48,691 nucleotides of DNA, taken from Acidobacteriota bacterium. Lineage in GTDB: Bacteria; Acidobacteriota; Terriglobia; Terriglobales; Acidobacteriaceae. The position numbers and the translations under genes are program-made. The stretch spans positions 1 to 48,691 of the forward strand of contig JAJXZT010000066.1 in NCBI GenBank assembly GCA_021779935.1, read 5' to 3'. Positions 6,545-15,757 of the stretch are shown piece by piece (position 1 is the stretch's first letter; every line of letters starts with the position of its first letter). The notes under the pieces are model-generated. The model ran no database searches, was not told the DNA's origin, and was given only the letters and a program-made list of their open reading frames with translations.

Positions 6545-9028
6545 ATGCAGAGTTCTCCGCTAATTGAAAGCGTCGATTTTTTCCGCCTTGACGCAAACCG
6601 TAAGCTTGCCCCAGAACGGCGGTCGGACTTCGGTCAATTCATGACTCCGCCCGCCACCGCTCGGCTGATGGCGTCAATGTTCAAGGCGGAATCCCCCGAG
6701 CTTACCGTGCTCGATGCTGGCGCGGGAGTGGGTTCGCTCACGGCGGCATTTATCAGCGAGATTTGTGGTCGCTCACGCAAACCAACCTCGATCCATTCCA
6801 CTACGTATGAAATTGACCCCGTACTCGTCGACTATCTCAAGGCCACTCTTAGACAGTGCAAGACTACGTGCGAAGACGCTGGCATACGGTTCGAATCAGA
6901 CCTCATAGCGCGAGACTTTATCGACGATGGCGTCCGCATACTGCGTCAGCAGATGTGGGGTGGGGTAAAGGCATTTAACTGTGCCATCCTTAACCCGCCG
7001 TACAAGAAGGTAAACGCGGACTCCGATACCCGGCTCATGCTCAGGGAGATTGGTGTTGAGACTTCCAACCTTTACGCCGGGTTTCTCTCCGTTGTTCTGA
7101 AACTCCTTGCTCCGGGTGGTGAACTCGTCGCCATCACTCCGCGAAGTTTCTGCAACGGGCCGTACTTTAAGCCATTCCGTCAGCTTTTGTTGGAGACGCT
7201 CAGTATTCGTCGTATTCACGTCTTCGAATCAAGGCAACTGGCGTTCAGGGAAGATGAAGTACTTCAGGAGAACGTCATCTTCTACGGGATAAAAGACCCG
7301 GAGCTTCACGATAGTGTGACCGTCTCCTCCAGCACCGGCCCTGAAGACGAGTTCATCAGTGTTCGGGAAATCTCCTATGAGCAGCTTGTGCAGAAAGGTG
7401 ACCCCGATTACTTCATCCATATTGTCCCGGACGGGATTGGCGCATCGGTTGCTGAATCCATGCGCTCGCTCCAGACCCCGCTTGCCGAACTTGGCCTTGA
7501 GGTGTCAACAGGGCGAGTTGTGGACTTCCGGGCTACGGAACTCTTGCGCGAGCATCCGGGCGAAGACACTGTACCTCTTATCTATCCGAGGAATTTTGAG
7601 AACGGATACATAGTGTGGCCGAAGGTTGGAGGCAAGAAGCCTCACGCAATGGCCGTCCTGCCGGGAGCCGAGTCCCTGTTGATTCCCAAAGGTGTCTATG
7701 TCCTCGTCAAGCGATTCTCGGCGAAAGAGGAGAACAAGCGGATAGTAGCGGCGGTCTATGACCCGAATCGCGTCGATGCTGAGCAAGTAGGTTTTGAGAA
7801 CCACACGAACTACTATCACCGCAAGGGTTCCGGTATTCCAATGAACCTTGCGAAGGGGTTGACTGCGTTCCTGAACTCAACACTGGTCGATATGTACTTC
7901 CGCCAGTTCAACGGTCACACACAAGTCAACGCAGCTGACTTACGAAACTTCAAGTATCCAACCCTCGTTCAGCTTGAGGCTGTTGGTGCGCGTATCGAGG
8001 ATGCTTTCCCGGACCAGTATGAGCTGGACGATTACGTGCAACAGGAGATATTCAACTTGGCATCGAAAAAACTCGAACCTGTAAGAGCGAAGAAGAAGAT
8101 TAATGAAGCTCTGGCGATACTGAAGGACTTGGGGGTACCGCGAGAACAGCAGAACGAACGTTCAGCTCTGACGTTGCTATCAATCCTCGATCTCAAGCCG
8201 GGAACACCGTGGCGATTGGCGACAAGCCCCTTCATGGGCATCACCCCCATGATGGATTACTTTGAGAAGCATTACGGCAGAAAGTACGCTCCAAACACTC
8301 GTGAGACCGTTCGACGCCAAACTATTCATCAGTTCCTCGATGCTGGATTTGTCGTCATTAATCCCGATGACCCGGAACGTCCGACTAACAGTCCGAAAGC
8401 GGTCTATCAGATTGAGAGCGGCTTGCTGAAGCTGTTGCGAACTTACGGCGCCCCCGAGTACGAGAAGGGATTGAAGACACATTTGGCTTCAGTCGGGACA
8501 CTAAAGACGAAGTACGCCCGTGAACGCGAAATGAAGCGCATTCCCGTCCAGGTCGCTCCCGGCAACACCATCACATTGTCCCCCGGTGGTCAGAACGTCC
8601 TTGTGGAGAAAATTATCAAGGATTTCTGCGAATGCTTCACGGCTGGCGGGAGACTCGTCTATGTGGGAGATACGGACGAAAAGTGGGCATACTTCGACAA
8701 GGCGTTGCTAAAGAAGCTTGGCGTGACCATCGAATCCCACGGCAAGATGCCGGATGTAGTGGTTTACTTAAAGAAGAAGAGTTGGCTTGTACTTATTGAA
8801 GCTGTGACGAGCCATGGGCCAGTGAACCCGAAAAGGCACGGTGAACTCAAGAATCTGTTCAAAGCATCAAAGGCTGGGTTAGTTTTTGTTACAGCATTCC
8901 TCGACAGACATGCGATGCAGAAATACCTGAGTGACATTTCTTGGGAGACTGAAGTGTGGGTTGCGGATTCTCCAACTCATCTCATTCACTTCAATGGCGA
9001 ACGGTTCCTCGGGCCATATGAAGAATGA
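6545..9028 (+). CDS. PstI/BsuBI-type fused N6-adenine methyltransferase and restriction endonuclease
   Basis: This 827-residue protein joins both halves of a Type II restriction-modification system. The N-terminal half is an N6-adenine methyltransferase: GQFMTP at residues 30-35, SAM motif VLDAGAGVGS at 55-64, and catalytic NPPY at 150-153. The C-terminal part, roughly residues 500-825, matches the BsuBI/PstI endonuclease family, with LSPGGQN near 678, Asp737 in MPDVVVY and Glu752 in LIEAVTSHGP, which is the most conserved stretch of that family. In PstI and BsuBI the two activities are separate genes. The likely target is CTGCAG, inferred from the family. It has no coupled neighbour, a weak ribosome-binding site, and repeats on both sides, consistent with a mobile insert. 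Confidence 0.9.
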   Translation: MQSSPLIESVDFFRLDANRKLAPERRSDFGQFMTPPATARLMASMFKAESPELTVLDAGAGVGSLTAAFISEICGRSRKPTSIHSTTYEIDPVLVDYLKATLRQCKTTCEDAGIRFESDLIARDFIDDGVRILRQQMWGGVKAFNCAILNPPYKKVNADSDTRLMLREIGVETSNLYAGFLSVVLKLLAPGGELVAITPRSFCNGPYFKPFRQLLLETLSIRRIHVFESRQLAFREDEVLQENVIFYGIKDPELHDSVTVSSSTGPEDEFISVREISYEQLVQKGDPDYFIHIVPDGIGASVAESMRSLQTPLAELGLEVSTGRVVDFRATELLREHPGEDTVPLIYPRNFENGYIVWPKVGGKKPHAMAVLPGAESLLIPKGVYVLVKRFSAKEENKRIVAAVYDPNRVDAEQVGFENHTNYYHRKGSGIPMNLAKGLTAFLNSTLVDMYFRQFNGHTQVNAADLRNFKYPTLVQLEAVGARIEDAFPDQYELDDYVQQEIFNLASKKLEPVRAKKKINEALAILKDLGVPREQQNERSALTLLSILDLKPGTPWRLATSPFMGITPMMDYFEKHYGRKYAPNTRETVRRQTIHQFLDAGFVVINPDDPERPTNSPKAVYQIESGLLKLLRTYGAPEYEKGLKTHLASVGTLKTKYAREREMKRIPVQVAPGNTITLSPGGQNVLVEKIIKDFCECFTAGGRLVYVGDTDEKWAYFDKALLKKLGVTIESHGKMPDVVVYLKKKSWLVLIEAVTSHGPVNPKRHGELKNLFKASKAGLVFVTAFLDRHAMQKYLSDISWETEVWVADSPTHLIHFNGERFLGPYEE

Positions 9029-9066
9029 TGGCGGAATCTATCTAACTGCGTGCCCCTGAGCCCATT

Positions 9067-9164
9067 CGGGTGTCCCACGTTCGCGCCCATCCGTTGGGCG
9101 ATAACGTGGGAGGGTAATCGTCAACCCCTTCGCGAACCTCTGCGTTCAGCTTTTGCTTTTCCCC
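9067..9164 (+). repeat. REP-like element copy B and dispersed repeat, right flank of the R-M gene
   Basis: Bases 9067-9112 repeat the palindromic element of 5339-5383, with arms CCCACGTTCGCGCCCA (9074-9089) and TGGGCGATAACGTGGG (9095-9110). Bases 9121-9164 then repeat the dispersed element found at 6336, lacking nine internal bases (ccctccgcg). The order and orientation are the same as on the left flank. Confidence 0.8.
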
Positions 9165-9191
9165 TAGCGCCTAATACCTGGCACCCAGCAC

Positions 9192-10571
9192 CTACTCTTC
9201 CACCACCGCTTCCACCTTCGCCGCAATCGCGCCCTTCGCCACCTGCGCCGTCATCGAATCGCCGGGTTTCAACTGCGCGGCGTTCTTTACCAGGTTTCCT
9301 TCTCCATCGAAGACCAGCGCATATCCGCGTTCCAGAATCGCCACCGGCGAAAGTGCATGGAGTTGCGATGTCAGCCGTTCCAGCCGTGCGCGACGCTTCT
9401 CCATCACGCGACGCGTTGCCGAAGTCAACTCGTTCAGCTTCGCCTGCACCTCGCGTTCGCGCGACTCCAGCCGCGTCCGCAGATCGTGCGAACGCACTCT
9501 CGTCGACGCCACGTCCAGCCGCCGCCGCAACCCGCGCAACGTCTCTCGCAGCGCCATTACCGACCGCGACTGCAACTCGTCGATCTTTTGATCTCGTCGC
9601 GCAATCAGTTCATGCATGCGCGCGAAGGCCCCATGGTGTGCGAGCTGTGTCAGCGTATTGCGCGTGCTCAGCAGTTGGTATCGCACCGCTCGCGACAGCC
9701 GCGTGCGCAAGCCGTTCACGCGGTCTTCCAACTCCTGTTTCGAGCGGATGACGATTTCCGCCGCCGCCGAAGGAGTCGGAGCGCGCAGGTCCGCCACAAA
9801 GTCGCAGATCGTGAAGTCCGTCTCGTGCCCCACGGCCGAGATCACCGGGATCGTGCTCGCCGCCACCGTGCGCGCCAACCCTTCGTCGTTGAACGCCGCC
9901 AGGTCCTCCACCGATCCGCCGCCGCGCGCCACAATAATCACGTCGACGTTCTTCGCCTCGTTGAAGTAGCGCACGCCCGCCGAAACTTCCGTTGCTGCGG
10001 CCTCGCCCTGCACCTGCGCCGGGTAGATCAGGATGTTCACCGACTCGTGCCGGCGCCGCAGCACGTTCAGCATGTCCTGCACCGCCGCGCCCGTTGCCGA
10101 CGTTACGATTCCGATCGTCCGTGGCAGCGCCGGCAGCGGCTTCTTGCGCGATTGCTCAAAGAGTCCCTCCGCCGCCAGCCGCGCCTTCAGTTGCTCGAAC
10201 GCCACTTGCAGAGCGCCCGCACCCATCGGCTCCATGTGCTCGGCCATCAGTTGCAGTTCGCCGCGACCCTCGTAGATCGTGATCCGCCCACGCACCAGCA
10301 CCTGCATCCCGTTCTCGGGACGGAAGCGCAACAGCCGCGCCTGCATGCGGAACATCACGATGCGCAATTGCGCATCGCCATCCTTCAGCGTGAAGTAGAG
10401 ATGTCCCGAAGTCGCCGGGCGATAGTTGGAGATCTCGCCCTCCACCCACGTGTCCGTGAATTCGCGTTCCAGGTGCGTGCGCACCGCCGACACCAGTTCG
10501 CGCACCGGCCATATCCGGCGCTCCGGCTTGGCCAGCGTGAATTCAAAAGCGAATTGAGGTTGATCGGGCAT
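9192..10571 (-). CDS. xseA: Exodeoxyribonuclease VII large subunit
   Basis: This is the catalytic subunit of exonuclease VII, which degrades single-stranded DNA in mismatch repair and recombination. The 459-residue protein has the N-terminal OB fold (WVEGEISNYRPATSGHLYFT and LRIVMFR), the central nuclease domain (IGIVTSATGAAVQDML, IIVARGGGSVEDL, ISAVGHETDFTICDFVAD) and the long C-terminal coiled coil, all in the usual order and length. The start MPDQPQFAFEF at 10571 fits homologues. The small subunit gene xseB is not beside it in this window. A DUF2905 protein lies 43 bases upstream on the same strand and may be co-transcribed. Confidence 0.96.
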   Translation of the reverse strand: MPDQPQFAFEFTLAKPERRIWPVRELVSAVRTHLEREFTDTWVEGEISNYRPATSGHLYFTLKDGDAQLRIVMFRMQARLLRFRPENGMQVLVRGRITIYEGRGELQLMAEHMEPMGAGALQVAFEQLKARLAAEGLFEQSRKKPLPALPRTIGIVTSATGAAVQDMLNVLRRRHESVNILIYPAQVQGEAAATEVSAGVRYFNEAKNVDVIIVARGGGSVEDLAAFNDEGLARTVAASTIPVISAVGHETDFTICDFVADLRAPTPSAAAEIVIRSKQELEDRVNGLRTRLSRAVRYQLLSTRNTLTQLAHHGAFARMHELIARRDQKIDELQSRSVMALRETLRGLRRRLDVASTRVRSHDLRTRLESREREVQAKLNELTSATRRVMEKRRARLERLTSQLHALSPVAILERGYALVFDGEGNLVKNAAQLKPGDSMTAQVAKGAIAAKVEAVVEE

Positions 10572-10614
10572 CGGTCGTAACGGTAGGGACGGGCTTTAGC
10601 CCCTGAGGTACATC

Positions 10615-10845
10615 TTATCGCCGGAACGAATTGACAATCCACATCACCAGCGACAACACCACGCTCAACACGATGCACGTGCCCAGCGGAAAATAGACGC
10701 TCGTGTTCCCGCTCTTGCTCCGCCAACTGATGTCGCCAGGAAGACGCCCAATGGGAATGTGAAGTTTGTCCGCGAACAGGATTGCCGCCCCCACCGCCAC
10801 CAGCAGCAGCCCCAACCCAAGGATCATTTTGCCGAAGTCGGCCAT
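10615..10845 (-). CDS. DUF2905 family small membrane protein
   Basis: This 76-residue protein has two predicted membrane segments (about residues 5-24 and 50-70) separated by KLHIPIGRLPGDI, the conserved loop of DUF2905. The family is widespread and has no established function. It lies just upstream of xseA on the same strand. The short length is normal for the family, so it is not a fragment. Confidence 0.88.
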   Translation of the reverse strand: MADFGKMILGLGLLLVAVGAAILFADKLHIPIGRLPGDISWRSKSGNTSVYFPLGTCIVLSVVLSLVMWIVNSFRR

Positions 10846-10976
10846 GGCGCTATTCTAACCGCCCGCCCGTGGCTTTGCGGTCACCGCCAGGGTACTGAGT
10901 AGTAAATAAGGAGTGTTACTTCCACGCTACTCGTTACTCAATCGCCAAATGACTCCAATTCGTCGTCATGCCTGCA

Positions 10977-11318
10977 TTATTTCTGGGGTTCTTCTGTCGT
11001 TTGAGGTGTTGCCGGCAGCAGCCTCACGGTGTTCGGCGTGCACGTCGTTTCGCTTTTTAATTTTGGCGACTCGCCGCCATTTTTTTCAAAGTTAAACGCG
11101 TGTATGTGAAAGCAGCCGTACTGCTTCATCGTAGGAGCCGTCAGCCTGTACGTATACGTTTGCATCTGCGTCCAGACCGGCTTCTTCAGGTCTTTGGAGT
11201 GCTGCGACAAGTTTGGCGCAACGTTTGTGTTCGGGGCTGGAGCGTTGTCTTGCGGAGCCGCCAGGCACAGTCCACTGGCAGCGAAGAGGAAGAAGGCGGT
11301 CCATTGAGTCCTGCGCAT
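10977..11318 (-). CDS. Secreted protein of unknown function
   Basis: This 113-residue protein begins with a signal peptide (RRTQWTAFFLFAASGLCLAA, cleaved around residue 22). The mature part is polar and Pro/Thr-rich, with two cysteines that could pair (YGCFHIHAF and ETTCTPNTV). The start at 11318 is chosen because a good ggaggt ribosome-binding site precedes it and the signal peptide begins there; the longer upstream frame has neither. I do not recognise the family. It is the last of a series of leftward secreted or anchored proteins. Confidence 0.65.
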   Translation of the reverse strand: MRRTQWTAFFLFAASGLCLAAPQDNAPAPNTNVAPNLSQHSKDLKKPVWTQMQTYTYRLTAPTMKQYGCFHIHAFNFEKNGGESPKLKSETTCTPNTVRLLPATPQTTEEPQK

Positions 11319-11443
11319 GAGAGCACCTCCAAAAGACAGACGAACAATCCTGTCGAATGGTAGCGCCAAAGTGCGGTGCTTTGAACCCAATTCCCATGCG
11401 GCTTCCCGCCAACTTGCGAAATTGGAACTCACTTCCGCACGGA

Positions 11444-11977
11444 TTAATTCTTCTTGTAAACTCGCCAACTGAATGCGCCGTTCGCAACGTATGTGCGAAG
11501 CTGTTGTAATCCGCCGTCGGGAACGTCACTGCACGCCGCCGAGCCGATCATGCGCGGATAGCTCTGAGACATGAATCCCTGCTCGAACACCGCGAGCTCA
11601 CAGAAGTTCACGAGTCCGCCACGTTCAAAAAAAACAAACGTGCGATCTCCTGCGATTCCAGCAAATACAAGCCGGCGGCTGGCGCGGCCCGGTTCGTTAT
11701 ATTGACCGTTGTTAATCTGTTCGCCAGGATTTGCCAGGTCGAAGCGCCCGTCTACCGTGAACCATGAGCGCACCGGAACGGGCAATGGCGCGGTGCTGCG
11801 CACAACTTCAAAATTCGAATCGAGCATGTGTTGCAACACCGTCTGTGTCGGCACTACCTCCGTTTCGGAGACAGGCGACGCAGCGGGCATACTATCGCGG
11901 CGCGCTACAAGTTGCCATCCAACCACGCCGATGGCGACGCCGAAAATCAGGACGACGATGAGGAGCCAGCGAGGCAC
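11444..11977 (-). CDS. Membrane-anchored protein of unknown function
   Basis: This 177-residue protein starts with one membrane segment (RWLLIVVLIFGVAIGVVGW), followed by a short linker and a globular part that is probably extracytoplasmic. The globular part has two cysteines (NFCELAV and AACSDVP). No catalytic motif or known family is evident. It is followed 126 bases later by the small secreted protein gene and preceded by another secreted protein gene, all leftward. That arrangement suggests a loose cell-envelope group but does not give a function. Confidence 0.7.
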   Translation of the reverse strand: MPRWLLIVVLIFGVAIGVVGWQLVARRDSMPAASPVSETEVVPTQTVLQHMLDSNFEVVRSTAPLPVPVRSWFTVDGRFDLANPGEQINNGQYNEPGRASRRLVFAGIAGDRTFVFFERGGLVNFCELAVFEQGFMSQSYPRMIGSAACSDVPDGGLQQLRTYVANGAFSWRVYKKN

Positions 11978-12085
11978 TGTGTTTCACACCAACCCGGAGA
12001 CGGTAAAGTACCACTGATGTTAGCGAATTGTACTGCAACAATGAAGCTGCATCGAGTGAACTATGCTGGTTCTTTTCGCGACGGA

Positions 12086-12754
12086 TTATTGTACCGGGCG
12101 TGTCTGCACGTACTTGTCGAGCGGAATTTCAAAATACATCAGCTCGTTACCGTTGTTGTCTTTTACGCCCGTTACGTAGAGTGTCGCTCCGGAGGCTGCA
12201 TCGGAGAGGTCGCTGACATCGAAGAAAACGAAGCCCGATTGCGTCGCGTGCGGCTCTACGGCCATCGCGGCAAAGCGCGCGGACTCAAGTTCCGCCGCGA
12301 CTTTTTTGGGGACCAATCCCTTTACCTTCTTGTGTCCGGGGAGCGGAAAGGGCAGACGATCGCGGGGCGAGTCGCCGGGAGTCGGAGCCTTGATGCGCGT
12401 CAGACGGCGGTAGATGTCATCGTTACTCAGCGGAGAAAGCTTGGACCGGTCGCGCGTTACCAATTCCAACCGCATGTTGACGAGCGGAACAGCGCCGTCT
12501 CGATCATTGCTCACGACGAGAAAGACCGGAAGAATGCCATGCTCGAGGTAATTGAAGTCGAATGTCTTCAGCTTCTCAGGCGTGTCGTAAGGATCGGCTG
12601 CAATCGTCACCTTCTCGTTTGGATGTTCATCGTGCGCGGGATACGTGCGCGCATGAGAGGCCTTCGGCATGACGAAACTACGCGCGGCCGCCAGCACGGC
12701 GAGCGACATGCAAACGAGTGCAAGCGAAAGAAGTTGTTTTCCCTGTGGACGCAT
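12086..12754 (-). CDS. Secreted protein of unknown function
   Basis: This 222-residue protein has a signal peptide (LLSLALVCMSLAVLAAARS) and a mature region with alternating strand-like segments (PVFLVVSNDRDGAVPLVNM and ATLYVTGVKDNNGNELMYF). The composition and segments suggest an immunoglobulin-like or other beta-sandwich envelope protein, but that is inference. I recognise no named domain. It is downstream of the DUF4382 lipoprotein gene on the same strand, with an intrinsic terminator between them, so it probably has its own promoter in the 100-base gap. Confidence 0.72.
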   Translation of the reverse strand: MRPQGKQLLSLALVCMSLAVLAAARSFVMPKASHARTYPAHDEHPNEKVTIAADPYDTPEKLKTFDFNYLEHGILPVFLVVSNDRDGAVPLVNMRLELVTRDRSKLSPLSNDDIYRRLTRIKAPTPGDSPRDRLPFPLPGHKKVKGLVPKKVAAELESARFAAMAVEPHATQSGFVFFDVSDLSDAASGATLYVTGVKDNNGNELMYFEIPLDKYVQTRPVQ

Positions 12755-12807
12755 AGGGGAATTATCGTCTCCCGGGCGATGATGGGCAACTGGCGCCGTC
12801 CCCTCGA

Positions 12808-12838
12808 TAAAAAAGGGCCGCGTCGAAACGCGACCCTT
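12808..12838 (-). terminator. Intrinsic terminator with UUCG loop
   Basis: Read on the minus strand, a nine-base-pair stem (gggtcgcgt with acgcggccc, one wobble) closes a ttcg tetraloop and is followed by six T residues. The stem occupies 12815-12836. It lies 18 bases past the stop of the leftward DUF4382 lipoprotein gene. Confidence 0.92.
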
Positions 12839-12854
12839 TTGGGAAGGAAAGAAA

Positions 12855-14282
12855 TTAAGGCGCCACGGTACGTCGCGCCACTAATTTGAAGGTGCCCTGG
12901 TCATTAAAGAGGAATCCGCGCACTCGAACCACGGAGCCATTGACGGGCTGAACATCAAGTTCGGCGGTCGCCGGCAACATCACTTGGATGCTGCTGGTGC
13001 CGAGCAACGACGCCATCGCCGAGTCCGACGCAAGCGTGAGGGTGAAAGTTGTGAGGCCACCGCTGGTGCTCAGTCCGGAGACAGTGCCAGAGAATGGCTG
13101 CGCCTTGAGGACCACTTTCTTCGCTGCAAGGGTTCCCGTGGTTTGCGTCCCACTGCTGGTGGTAGTTCCCGAGCCTAGCCCTGAATCGGTGTCGGCTGCC
13201 ACGTTCTGCCCATTGAAGATCGTGGTGCTGTCGAACTGTGGGGTAAATCCAAGCGCGCTTGGGTCTACGCCGTTCCAGTTAATTGCGAATGCAGTCTCTG
13301 ACGAAGTGGTAACCGTGATGGTGCTGCCAGCCATCGAGGAACTGGCTTTGTCGCCATTCGCTTCTTCGACGATAAGGTCGAACTGCAAGTTCGGAGATGA
13401 GCCCGAGAGATTACTGACAATCCCGCGTGCCTCCATGCCGTCTGGCGTGTCGTCGACCGCCTCCACATCCGTGCAAACTAGCGAACCATCCGCCTGTGAC
13501 TTTGCGTTGACCTGCACGATATCTCCATTCTGCAGGCCGCTCAATCCGCTAACACCGTCGAACTTCGTGTTTGCGTCAACCGTACAGGTAAGCGAAAACG
13601 AATTCATACGTCCGGAAACCGTAAGCGTAGTTGCGGTCGTGGAAGTCACAGTGCCTGCAAAGTCCTCCACTTCGCCGCTATCGGGTTTTTCTCCCTCGGA
13701 AGGAGAGATATTCTGGTGCGTCAAAAGGACCTTGGGATTGATTGTGATGGTGCCGGCCACTGGATCAAGCGTGACAGACGTTGCGAGGTTGAAATCAAAA
13801 TTCAGCGAGAGGGCCTGCGTGCCAATGGTGAGTGCAGGGCTGAACGGAATCGTCACGGTTGCGTCGTAGTCAGGCATCTGCCTGGTCACCGTGACACCCA
13901 TTGCATTCACAAACGTGATGCTGGGGTCAGATACGGTGAAAGATGCCGACGTATACGTTCCCTGTGGCACTGATGTGAGCGTAAGCGGCTGTGTGGTGCC
14001 AACGAGATGAGTGAGTTCGATCTCGGTCGGACTGGAGAGCACGGAGACGGTAGAGCCGTCCTGCGCAGTCAGCGAGATTGAATTGATGGTGATTTCAAAA
14101 GAGAGGATGCGATCGGACGGGGCATCCGTCACCGTAACTTGTACAGGCGTGGTTGCGGATGATTTAGGAGTTGGGCTGCCCGTTGTAGATCCGCCTCCCG
14201 TTCCACATCCAACCAGTGACAGGGCTGCTAACAGAGTACCTACAACCAGTAAACCATGCTTGCGAATCAACGTGGAGTTCAT
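12855..14282 (-). CDS. DUF4382/DUF5666 lipoprotein
   Basis: This 475-residue protein has a lipoprotein signal (LAALSLVGC, lipidation Cys near residue 26), then a Thr/Ser-rich linker. Next is a DUF4382 domain beginning VTVTDAPSDRILSFEITIN and running to about residue 190, then beta-rich segments of DUF5666 type (DFAGTVTSTTATTLTVSG, NGDIVQVNAKSQADG, and a second unit near the C terminus ending VVRVRGFLFNDQGTFK). Such proteins are outer-envelope lipoproteins of unknown role and are common in Acidobacteriota. It ends at a strong terminator. The composition (small and polar residues, few charged) suits a surface protein. Confidence 0.85.
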   Translation of the reverse strand: MNSTLIRKHGLLVVGTLLAALSLVGCGTGGGSTTGSPTPKSSATTPVQVTVTDAPSDRILSFEITINSISLTAQDGSTVSVLSSPTEIELTHLVGTTQPLTLTSVPQGTYTSASFTVSDPSITFVNAMGVTVTRQMPDYDATVTIPFSPALTIGTQALSLNFDFNLATSVTLDPVAGTITINPKVLLTHQNISPSEGEKPDSGEVEDFAGTVTSTTATTLTVSGRMNSFSLTCTVDANTKFDGVSGLSGLQNGDIVQVNAKSQADGSLVCTDVEAVDDTPDGMEARGIVSNLSGSSPNLQFDLIVEEANGDKASSSMAGSTITVTTSSETAFAINWNGVDPSALGFTPQFDSTTIFNGQNVAADTDSGLGSGTTTSSGTQTTGTLAAKKVVLKAQPFSGTVSGLSTSGGLTTFTLTLASDSAMASLLGTSSIQVMLPATAELDVQPVNGSVVRVRGFLFNDQGTFKLVARRTVAP

Positions 14283-14467
14283 ATCTTTCCTTCCCGTGGC
14301 GCGCCAGTTAAAAGTGAATCACGCACCCGACCACAAAACAGCGCCTCCTAAGTGCGGTGCCGGATGACGCAAGTACAGGCAGGGTGCGCGCTCTTGTCGC
14401 GCGGAAGATTGACCGGTTGGGCGATGGATACGCCATGCATCCGGCCAAACAAGTACAATGAAGCGCG

Positions 14468-15757
14468 ATGTTCTTGATCTACAGCGCGATACTGGCCGTG
14501 GCGTTGCTGCTGAGCAGCCCGTTCTGGCTCGTGCAGATGATTCGCCTCGGAAAATACCGTGCCGGACTGCGCGAGCGACTGGGCTTTGTGCCGCGGCGCG
14601 TGCAGCGGAGTTCAAGTGGCCCGGTGGTGTGGGTTCATGCGGTTTCGGTTGGTGAAGTGCTGGCGATTGGAACCCTCGTACAGGAACTGCGCGCGCACAT
14701 TACTGCGTCGCGCGTTGTTGTCTCGACTACGACACACACCGGACAGAAGCTGGCGCGCGAACGCTTCGGCGAAGAAGACGTCTTCTATTTTCCGCTCGAT
14801 CTTCCGTTCTGCATTGCCCCGTACATTCGCAAGCTTCGTCCGTCACTCGTTGTGCTGGCGGAGACAGAATTCTGGCCGAACTTCATCCGCATGGCGAGCG
14901 AGTCGGGTGCGCGACTGGCTGTGGTGAATGCGCGTATCAGCGACCGTTCTTATCCTAGATACAAGCGTTTCCGCGGACTGCTGGCGCGCGTGCTTCGTTG
15001 CGTCGACCTCTTCCTGGCGCAGAGCGAAGTGGACGCACAGCGCTTGCGGGAGATTGGCGCACCCTCGGAGCGAGTCCGCGTCAGCGGCAATTTGAAGTTT
15101 GATGTTGCTCCGCCGAAAGAAGTGGCGCTGGTGGAGGAGTTGCGCGCGGAGATCGCGGCCAGCGGCGCGGGGCCAGTGATTGTGGCCGGGAGCACCGTGG
15201 AAGACGAAGAAGAAATGGTGCTGACGGCGTTTCGCGTCCTGCTGCAGAGCTATCCCCGCGCGGTGTTGCTCCTGGCTCCGCGGCACAAAGAACGTTTTGA
15301 AGATGTGGCGCGGTTGCTCTCCGCGAGCGAATTGCCGTGGCGGCGACGCACACTCTTCGAGACGGGCGAGCATGCGCTCGGCGGCGCTGTCCTGCTGCTG
15401 GATTCCATCGGTGAGCTGGCGTCGATTTATGCACTGGGCGACGTGGCCTTTGTCGGCGGAAGTCTGGTGGCGCGCGGCGGCCACAACATTCTTGAACCGG
15501 CGCACTACGGCGTGCCTATCCTCATTGGTCCGAACACGGAAAATTTTCGCGACATCGTAGGGTTGTTCGCGCAGGCGAACGCGCGAATCGTTGTGCTGCC
15601 GGAGACCCTGGGTGAGATCATGCTGGCGTTGCTGGCGCGCGAGGATGAGCGCAAAGCGCTCGGCGAGCGCGGAAGACAAGTGTTGGTGACGCAACGTGGC
15701 GCTACCGCGCGAACGATTGAATCTCTGCAAGGGCTACTGACGGAACCGAGACAATGA
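14468..15757 (+). CDS. waaA: 3-deoxy-D-manno-octulosonic acid transferase
   Basis: This GT-B glycosyltransferase (KdtA) adds Kdo from CMP-Kdo to lipid A precursor at the inner membrane. The 429-residue protein has an N-terminal membrane anchor (about residues 3-25), HAVSVGEV with the family's SVGE motif, ETEFWPN, NARISDRSY and VSGNLKFD in the N-terminal domain, and GGSLVARGGHNILEPA in the C-terminal donor domain. The lpxK start overlaps its stop by four bases (ATGA), so the two lipid A-Kdo genes are coupled. It implies a Gram-negative envelope with Kdo-containing LPS. Confidence 0.95.
   Translation: MFLIYSAILAVALLLSSPFWLVQMIRLGKYRAGLRERLGFVPRRVQRSSSGPVVWVHAVSVGEVLAIGTLVQELRAHITASRVVVSTTTHTGQKLARERFGEEDVFYFPLDLPFCIAPYIRKLRPSLVVLAETEFWPNFIRMASESGARLAVVNARISDRSYPRYKRFRGLLARVLRCVDLFLAQSEVDAQRLREIGAPSERVRVSGNLKFDVAPPKEVALVEELRAEIAASGAGPVIVAGSTVEDEEEMVLTAFRVLLQSYPRAVLLLAPRHKERFEDVARLLSASELPWRRRTLFETGEHALGGAVLLLDSIGELASIYALGDVAFVGGSLVARGGHNILEPAHYGVPILIGPNTENFRDIVGLFAQANARIVVLPETLGEIMLALLAREDERKALGERGRQVLVTQRGATARTIESLQGLLTEPRQ

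Noticed and set aside
9357-10580. A 407-codon plus-strand open frame rich in Arg, Gln and His
   Set aside because: It is the antisense shadow of xseA, and its composition (repeated Arg/His/Gln) is typical of a non-coding reverse frame.
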